Positions 1-6,172 of a stretch of DNA of 11,558 nucleotides are shown here, piece after piece (the stretch's first letter is position 1; the number at the start of each line of letters is the position of its first letter). Source of the DNA: Tannerella sp. (lineage in GTDB: Bacteria; Bacteroidota; Bacteroidia; Bacteroidales; Tannerellaceae); the NCBI GenBank assembly GCA_031283785.1, contig JAITBC010000157.1, positions 1 through 11,558 on the forward strand. Direction: 5' to 3'. A program made the translations under genes and the position numbers. The notes below the pieces were generated by a model. It saw nothing but the letters and a program-made list of their open reading frames with translations, was not told the DNA's origin and did no database searches.

Positions 1-1
1 G

Positions 2-2776
2 CTTGGGGCTATGGCAATCGCCCGCTATAACAATAAAGGATATATCGTCGTTGCGGGAACCGACAAATATTTATATGCCTACGACGTCGACGGCGGTCGC
101 CACTGGAAGTCCGACGTGCAGTATCATACAAACTCTTACGGAACAATCCTCGGCATAGCCGATTTCAATAACGACGGTATTCCGGAAGTATATACCGGTA
201 ATCAGGTCTTCTCTTTGACGAACGGCAAAAAGTTGTGCGACGGAGGTACGTCCAAACATTCCGGCATACTCGCCCAAGGTGCGGGACATTTGTCTGCCGT
301 GGCCGATATGGACGGCGACGGGACGCTGGAAATCATCGCCGGGAGGAATATCTATAAGGTTAATATTGCGAATCATAACGGTACAGCCGGTAATTCGATT
401 GATACTATACCGGGATGGCAATTTTCGGGAGAAGGCAATTCAACCGAAGATGGTGTAACACAGGTTGTCGACATTGATAATGACGGGAAGATGGAAGTCG
501 TCGTATACTCCGTGAAAGAAAATTGGATTGTCCTTTATGTATGGAAACCTCTCCCCGACGGTCATTCATACAATTTGGGTTTTATAAGGCTGTCACAAAC
601 AATGCTGCCACACGGCATACCTGTAATAGGAAATATTGATAATGACATTTATCCGGAAATCATATATGTCGGGAATTTTGGAGGAGTCTATATGATGACA
701 GCTAAGTATGACCCTTCCGGAAGTGTCGGGAATAAACTTGCATTCGGTTGGGTTTTGTCTCTTATGAACGATTCGGGTTGTACCGGAATTGCGCTTTTTG
801 ATTTTAACCGGGACGGGCGGAATGAGATTGTTTACCGGAACAGGGCGCAATTAAAAATCCTTGGGTACGGTAGCGACACGACTCCGATAGAATATGCTTA
901 CTTCGATAAAGTACAATCCGGCGTTTTAATAGAGTCTCCGGTGATTGCCGATGTGGATGACGACGGACAGGCGGAGATTGTTGTAACCGGTTGGGACGGA
1001 AAAATTAATAGCGTAGATGGAAGATATGCCACAGCTCAAAACGGTTATCTTCGCGTATTTAAAACAGGCGGTTCGCCATGGGCGCCGGCACGGACGGTCT
1101 GGAATCAATATGGTTATAATGCAAACTGTGTAAATAAAGATCTGACAATCCCCCAATACATGCTGGAGCCGGCGGCAATGTTCCCCGGTTCCGACGGAGT
1201 ATCAGGTACATCCGATGATGTAAAGCCATATAACGCATACAGGCTTCAGCAGGGGATGTTGAACGGTTATGGGGTGCCTGTTTGGCCTGCTCCCGATGCA
1301 ATCCCCGAACAAACGGTAAATACTTACGTATCGAATGACACTGTAAGCATAACGGTAGAGATATCGAACATGGGAGATGTGGCGATCGGGCCTCCGGTTT
1401 ATGTGACGATTTATAAAGACTTTGTTTCCGACGCCGCCATCATAGCGACAGACAGCTTAAACGAGCTTATTCGTCCGGGAGAGACAGGATATGTAACGGT
1501 TGTTATTCCGGATATAAACCTGTATCTGCCGTTTTTTAATATCATTGCCCGCATTAACGATAATAACGGACGGTTCCCTTACCAACCGGAATGTGATACG
1601 GGCGGCAGTGAACTGACGATTCGTAATCCGGTTTTCCACCGGTTGATGAAAAAGGATGCAATGCTCGATTCCGTGCAAAATAACGGTTATTATTCCAATC
1701 CGGTATCGGTGTTGTTTAATGAAAGTATAAAATATGAAATAACGGCCATCAATGCAAGCAGTAATGCAGGAAAGGTGGTTGTTGTTGATACTCTGCCGGC
1801 ATATCTGAACTATGTCACGGGGACGGCATGGCCAACCGTCGGTTTTGTCAATTCCCGGATAATGGGAATGCCTGCCCGGGATGTGTTAAAATGGACGCTG
1901 ACAAATGTAGCCTCCATGGATACATGCAGATTTAGATACGAAGCTACGCCCGACAACGGTGTTTGCGTCTCACAGCCGCTGTTTATAAACCGGGCCTGGA
2001 TTACATTGAGCGATAAGCTTATCGTGGAGACGGGGAACAGCACTTATCATCAGGGGGCAGGTGCCGGCGTTGTTACATTTTCAACCGCATATGGCGGCAG
2101 CATATACAATGCCGAACCGCAGGTTCTTGATTATAAAACATCTGCTCGTGGAGGCGTGCTTGTCGTCCCCAATGAAGGATATGTCTTTTCGGGCTGGAGC
2201 CATGGCGACTATATTTCGCTTCGCGGTGAGCAGATACAGGCACGGAAAGGAATCATGCACTATGATACGCTGACGGTTTTCGGCAAAGTCGAGTTTACGG
2301 CTAATTTTGAACCGGATGAGTATCCTGTTTATTATTACCTGAATGGCGGCGAAAATGCTGATAACAACCCATCTGTATACACTGTAGAATCCGGAGCTAT
2401 TACACTCGAAGCGCCCCGTAAGGTGGGAGATGTATTCGTCGGATGGACAGGGTCGAACGGTGAAAAGCCGCAAGAAACGGTGACAATACCCAAAGGTTCA
2501 ACAGGCGAACTTGAATTTTATGCAAATTTCCTGTATAGTGGGCGGGAGGATGTTTCCCGTAAAGAAATCCGTAGAGACAAAATCTGGTCGGCCGGAGACG
2601 AATTATGTGTCCGTACAGCCGGGACCGGCAGTATAGTCCGCATTTACAAGATGAACGGCATTCTGTACAAGCAGTGCACGATCATTGTCAACGGCGTAAC
2701 AAAGATCAAACTTGAGCAGGGTATCTACATCGTCACACTGAACAACAGTGCAGGGCGGAGCATAATCATACAATAA
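2..2776 (+). CDS. Large modular surface protein with FG-GAP repeats and C-terminal sorting domain (5' partial)
   Basis: The frame is open to the window edge. The first in-frame ATG (position 11) falls inside a beta-propeller repeat with no signal peptide, so the true start is upstream. Counting from that ATG, FG-GAP/VCBS-type repeats with calcium-binding D-x-D-x-D-G-like loops lie near residues 48, 98, 153, 207, 263 and 313 (for example ADMDGDGTLEI and ADVDDDGQAEI). A CARDB-like Ig module follows at about 430-530 (VSITVEISNMGDVAIG). A DUF11-like module lies at about 570-670 (IKYEITAINAS, VVVDTLPAYLNYV), and InlB/Listeria-Bacteroides repeats at about 684-840 (EGYVFSGWS, VGDVFVGWTG). The last 65 residues (VRIYKMNGILYKQ, then LEQGIYIVTLNN) resemble the C-terminal domains of Bacteroidales proteins exported by type IX-like secretion. 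I infer a large secreted or surface-attached protein, perhaps for adhesion or glycan contact. No catalytic motif was recognised. It faces the GH2 gene tail to tail and need not belong to the same pathway. Confidence 0.85.
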   Translation, partial: LGAMAIARYNNKGYIVVAGTDKYLYAYDVDGGRHWKSDVQYHTNSYGTILGIADFNNDGIPEVYTGNQVFSLTNGKKLCDGGTSKHSGILAQGAGHLSAVADMDGDGTLEIIAGRNIYKVNIANHNGTAGNSIDTIPGWQFSGEGNSTEDGVTQVVDIDNDGKMEVVVYSVKENWIVLYVWKPLPDGHSYNLGFIRLSQTMLPHGIPVIGNIDNDIYPEIIYVGNFGGVYMMTAKYDPSGSVGNKLAFGWVLSLMNDSGCTGIALFDFNRDGRNEIVYRNRAQLKILGYGSDTTPIEYAYFDKVQSGVLIESPVIADVDDDGQAEIVVTGWDGKINSVDGRYATAQNGYLRVFKTGGSPWAPARTVWNQYGYNANCVNKDLTIPQYMLEPAAMFPGSDGVSGTSDDVKPYNAYRLQQGMLNGYGVPVWPAPDAIPEQTVNTYVSNDTVSITVEISNMGDVAIGPPVYVTIYKDFVSDAAIIATDSLNELIRPGETGYVTVVIPDINLYLPFFNIIARINDNNGRFPYQPECDTGGSELTIRNPVFHRLMKKDAMLDSVQNNGYYSNPVSVLFNESIKYEITAINASSNAGKVVVVDTLPAYLNYVTGTAWPTVGFVNSRIMGMPARDVLKWTLTNVASMDTCRFRYEATPDNGVCVSQPLFINRAWITLSDKLIVETGNSTYHQGAGAGVVTFSTAYGGSIYNAEPQVLDYKTSARGGVLVVPNEGYVFSGWSHGDYISLRGEQIQARKGIMHYDTLTVFGKVEFTANFEPDEYPVYYYLNGGENADNNPSVYTVESGAITLEAPRKVGDVFVGWTGSNGEKPQETVTIPKGSTGELEFYANFLYSGREDVSRKEIRRDKIWSAGDELCVRTAGTGSIVRIYKMNGILYKQCTIIVNGVTKIKLEQGIYIVTLNNSAGRSIIIQ

Positions 2777-2804
2777 TGTCGACTGAGGAAAAGTCGTGTA
2801 GCCA

Positions 2805-2836
2805 GGACCGTTTATTTTGCCATATAAACGGAATCC
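2805..2836. terminator. Imperfect hairpin between convergent genes, possible terminator
   Basis: An 8-bp perfect stem (CCGTTTAT at 2808-2815 with ATAAACGG at 2824-2831) closes an 8-nt loop. It is extended by GGA/TCC across a 2-nt bulge. It sits in the 102-bp gap between two genes that end towards each other, where a bidirectional terminator is expected. Neither strand has a strong T-run directly after the stem; the nearest on the plus strand is T5 at about 2850. Intrinsic termination is therefore only a suggestion. Confidence 0.35.
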
Positions 2837-2878
2837 GTAAAGTGAAAATTTTTCGGGTAAATCTTTCGTTATTTTCGG

Positions 2879-5800
2879 TTATTCGTTTGGATTCTGTAAT
2901 GATGTTTGCAATTGATTTACAAAGTCAACATTATTTTCACAGGCAAACCGTATTTTTTGCGGTATACTTTGGTTTGGAAGCGAAAAAACAATTCGATTCC
3001 AACCTTGTTTAAAGGGAAGGGCATTTGTTGATTCGCATGTTGTACCGTTCAATAATACCCTGATATCGTCATGCGGGACAATGATATTCAGTTTCGGGAT
3101 ATCGGGTTCGATCAAAAGATTGTCCAGCGGGCGTGGACAGTAAATCCACAAGGTGTATTCCTTGCGGCTGTTACGGTTTTGGACGAACAGGTTGTTCATA
3201 TCTGTGTAACCATGCACGTCAATCAGCGATTCTGAGAGAGTTTTTCCGTAAACGGGTATTCCTGTGCCGGCGATGAGTTTCTCTATCGTACGGTATCCTT
3301 TTTCCGTTCCGGCAAAGTTGTCGAGCGTGCTGACATAGAATGTATTGTAGCCAGTGGCATATTTCACAAACATGACATCCGGCCCTTTCGCTTCGTACTC
3401 GCTACGTAGAACGGCGGCTGTTTTCAGTTCTTCCGGCCGTTTGTTCCACGCACGCCAGTCAGTGTTACACGCATACAGCAAGACCTCGCCTTCCGTCACA
3501 AAATGGCCTGTCATTCCATAAGTTGAAGCATCGTGGTTTTGTATTTCACAAAAATAAAAGTCGGAATTGACCATATTGGCCATCCACGATTTTCGGACAG
3601 GGATAAAAGATGATGCCGCTCGTTTCTCCAGAATCAATGTGTCGGGCATCCATTCGCGATACGTTTCGAGTGTCGAAGGATCAGGCGACCAGAGCCAGAC
3701 GTCAGCGCCTCTGCGTAAGTAGCTTTTTATTGAGACGGTTTCTTTTTCCGTCAACGGGTTGTTGCCGTCAATTAATAGTAGAGCGCTTTTCGCTTCTTTG
3801 ATTTTGCTGTAGAAAACGATACCATGGCTTTGCATCAGTTGTTTCAGCGGGCTTGTTTCTTTGCCGACGAAAAGGATTTCGTTGTATTTTTTTTTCGGAG
3901 GATGATTTGGATATTCTTTTTTATCGGGCATTTCCGACCATTCCGTCCACGCCGGACTATCTCCTGCGTTAGCGGCTTTGATAGCGTCGAACATCGGCCA
4001 CGTACGGTACAACGGGAGCGACGGGTCATAACCGGGATTGAAGGTAGAACTGTACGGCCCCATTCTTTCGGGCTGTATGCCGGGCGTATTTTCCTGGTAT
4101 GCTGCGAAATGAATACCATCATGCAATGTCGGGGGGGCGGTCAGGTCTCTTTTCCCGAACGGAAGCGGGTGCAATGCATACCATGCGATATTGAATACGG
4201 ATACATATGATGCGCCGTTTGTACGTTGCTGGGCAATCAGGTCATAACACTCGCGGGCCAACCCTTCCATTCTGCCGTGTTGAGATTCGTATGCACGTTC
4301 GCCATTATAGCGTGCAACCTGTTCCGGCGTTCCGTAGTAAGCCATGCTGTGTTCGCCGATTCCCCATGGTTTTCCTGTTTCTATCCAGCGTTTCATAGAG
4401 TTTTTGTCGCCATAATGTCCCATAGTTACAGGTAGGATACCATCGCCGTCGTCTTCACCGTCTGCCGTTACCCATGGACGTGTCGGGTCATTTGTCCGCA
4501 CGATTTCGAGCCAGTCGGCCCACGCCTGTTGTTGCAGAGGCAACCATTCTGGCCGGTTAAATACATGGAGGATAACCGGTTTATTTTCATTGCTGATACT
4601 CCAGCCGAAGATAGACGGGTGATTACGATCTCGCAGTACCATCCGTCGCAGATGCATTTTAGAATTTTCCCAAAAGAGCGGAGAGTCTAATTTCGGTCCC
4701 CCGTCGCTTGCCCAGTTAGCCGTTTCGGCAAGAACGCAGATCCCCATTTCATCGGCTACATCCATATAAAAACGAGGGTAAACCTGCGCATGAAAACGCA
4801 CGGCATTAGCGTTGGCATCTTTCAGCGCGGTGAACCATGCCCATGCATATCTGCGGGTCATTTGGGGGATCCCCATAAAATGCCAGGAATCGCCTTTCAA
4901 TTGAACGACTTCGCCGTTCAGCAGCAGTTGAGTACCCCGAAGTGTCCATTCACGCCAGCCGAACCGTTCGTATTTGACGTCAGAAATGTTTTTTCCCGAT
5001 CCGAGTCTCAACGTTAAGCCGTATAAATCAGGGTGTTGGGGCATCCAGTAACTTAATTTGCCGTCGACGGCTATACGAATGGTTGTACGGGTGACGCCGG
5101 GCGCAAGCTTCAGTCTTTGGGGCGGGATGTGGAGCGATACATTGGCGGCGAGTTCCCAGTTGGGGACGGATGCGGATAAAATGTCTGTACCAGCGAGGTT
5201 TATCCACTCCCGGATATCTCCGGATAACGTTTGTTCTTCCGTTTGTTCCGTCATGTTTTCCAACTGTATTTCCATTTCCAGCATACCTTCCGATACCAGC
5301 GGTTTGACATAGACGTCGCAGATATTGATTTTTGGTAAGGCCAGCAAATATACATCCTGCCAGATGCCATTCACGAGATATCCCCACATTGAGCCGGCGG
5401 GGATAATGCGCCGTCCCAGCGTGGAACGGTCTTCGAAAAGCGTCTGGCTTCGTACGCCGACTCTTATTTCCGCCGTTTTCCCGGCTTTTATCGCAGAGGT
5501 GATATCGACCTCAAAAGGAAGGAACAAATCAAAATTTTCAGCCATTTTCTGATCATTCACATATACCTCCGCAAATCCGGCGATAGCTTCGAAATGCAGG
5601 AGAATCTTTTTATCGTGCCATTCGGCAGGGATGTTTATCGTCCTTTTTAGCCAGGCCATTTTTACCTGCTCCCATGCTTCGGGATATGATGGGTAATTAC
5701 GGTGGTCAGGCCCTTCAAGATTGCGATTTGCAAAAGCATTGACATTCCATGGCGAAGGAATCTTAATTTTCGTTTTATCCCAGTCCGAAGCAACAGGACT

Positions 5801-6049
5801 GGGCAGTTCCGGAGTCGGGCTTTTCCCTTGTTGATAATCGGCAGGAAGCGGCATAGCCTGGAAATCCCATTGCCCATTGAGGCAGATTTCTTCCCTGACG
5901 GTTCGTTCTATCTTACCGAGATAACCCTCCGAAGGTGCAAAAACCTGGTTGAAAAACAATTTTCCCGTGTCCGTATCCGCGTGCATCTTTATGTTTATTG
6001 CGGAAGACAGAAAAATAAATAAGATCAAAAGAATGTTGATACGTTTCAT
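2879..6049 (-). CDS. Secreted glycoside hydrolase family 2-type enzyme, specificity unknown
   Basis: The product is a 1056-residue exo-glycosidase-like protein with a Sec signal peptide (MKRINILLILFIFLSSA). I chose the ATG at 6049; a TTG two codons upstream is less likely. Domains run as follows: a GH2 sugar-binding jelly roll (about 45-240, including LNGQWDF and NGIWQDVYL), an Ig-like sandwich (about 240-375), and a TIM barrel (about 380-680). The acid/base is predicted as E488 in RNHPSIFGWSISNEN and the nucleophile as E566 in WGIGEHSMAYYG. Their separation of 78 residues fits GH2 of clan GH-A. After the barrel come an alpha/beta domain (about 725-815) reminiscent of Rossmann/amidotransferase-like modules and a C-terminal beta-rich region, so it is longer than a minimal GH2. 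Substrate (beta-galactoside, beta-mannoside, beta-glucuronide or other) cannot be assigned. It lies 123 bp downstream of the regulator on the same strand but has its own repeat-containing promoter. Export suggests a periplasmic or surface location. Confidence 0.88.
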   Translation of the reverse strand: MKRINILLILFIFLSSAINIKMHADTDTGKLFFNQVFAPSEGYLGKIERTVREEICLNGQWDFQAMPLPADYQQGKSPTPELPSPVASDWDKTKIKIPSPWNVNAFANRNLEGPDHRNYPSYPEAWEQVKMAWLKRTINIPAEWHDKKILLHFEAIAGFAEVYVNDQKMAENFDLFLPFEVDITSAIKAGKTAEIRVGVRSQTLFEDRSTLGRRIIPAGSMWGYLVNGIWQDVYLLALPKINICDVYVKPLVSEGMLEMEIQLENMTEQTEEQTLSGDIREWINLAGTDILSASVPNWELAANVSLHIPPQRLKLAPGVTRTTIRIAVDGKLSYWMPQHPDLYGLTLRLGSGKNISDVKYERFGWREWTLRGTQLLLNGEVVQLKGDSWHFMGIPQMTRRYAWAWFTALKDANANAVRFHAQVYPRFYMDVADEMGICVLAETANWASDGGPKLDSPLFWENSKMHLRRMVLRDRNHPSIFGWSISNENKPVILHVFNRPEWLPLQQQAWADWLEIVRTNDPTRPWVTADGEDDGDGILPVTMGHYGDKNSMKRWIETGKPWGIGEHSMAYYGTPEQVARYNGERAYESQHGRMEGLARECYDLIAQQRTNGASYVSVFNIAWYALHPLPFGKRDLTAPPTLHDGIHFAAYQENTPGIQPERMGPYSSTFNPGYDPSLPLYRTWPMFDAIKAANAGDSPAWTEWSEMPDKKEYPNHPPKKKYNEILFVGKETSPLKQLMQSHGIVFYSKIKEAKSALLLIDGNNPLTEKETVSIKSYLRRGADVWLWSPDPSTLETYREWMPDTLILEKRAASSFIPVRKSWMANMVNSDFYFCEIQNHDASTYGMTGHFVTEGEVLLYACNTDWRAWNKRPEELKTAAVLRSEYEAKGPDVMFVKYATGYNTFYVSTLDNFAGTEKGYRTIEKLIAGTGIPVYGKTLSESLIDVHGYTDMNNLFVQNRNSRKEYTLWIYCPRPLDNLLIEPDIPKLNIIVPHDDIRVLLNGTTCESTNALPFKQGWNRIVFSLPNQSIPQKIRFACENNVDFVNQLQTSLQNPNE

Positions 6050-6077
6050 TGTCAAAGATTTTTATTGATGATGCGCA

Positions 6078-6123
6078 CAAAGATATTCCCACATGCTTAA
6101 AAAAACGCTTAAAAAATACTTAA
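6078..6123 (-). promoter_or_regulatory. Candidate activator-dependent promoter of the GH2 gene with three TTAAG direct repeats
   Basis: Read on the minus strand, TTAAG occurs at 6123-6119, 6112-6108 and 6100-6096 (spacings 11 and 12 bp), the last two preceded by T-runs. Exactly 10 nt after the last copy is TATCTTTG (6085-6078), a perfect match to the Bacteroidota -7 consensus TAnnTTTG. The box ends 28 nt before the ATG. No TTTG is visible at the expected -33 position, which the repeats occupy, so an activator is probably needed. The same geometry recurs before the GH92 gene. Confidence 0.6.
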
Positions 6124-6172
6124 TACAGAAGAATATGCGGGAAAAAGCGAAAAAAATAAATTTGGCGGAAGA

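Noticed and set aside
2776..3012. A 78-codon plus-strand frame starting at the last base of the surface-protein stop codon
   Set aside because: It overlaps the 3' end of the GH2 gene on the opposite strand, shows no recognisable domain, and covers the likely terminator hairpin. Probably chance.
3887..3895. A9 tract on the coding strand of the GH2 gene as a slippage site
   Set aside because: The frame runs cleanly through it (PPKKKYNEI) and the domains continue in the same frame; a single homopolymer is not enough to claim programmed slippage.
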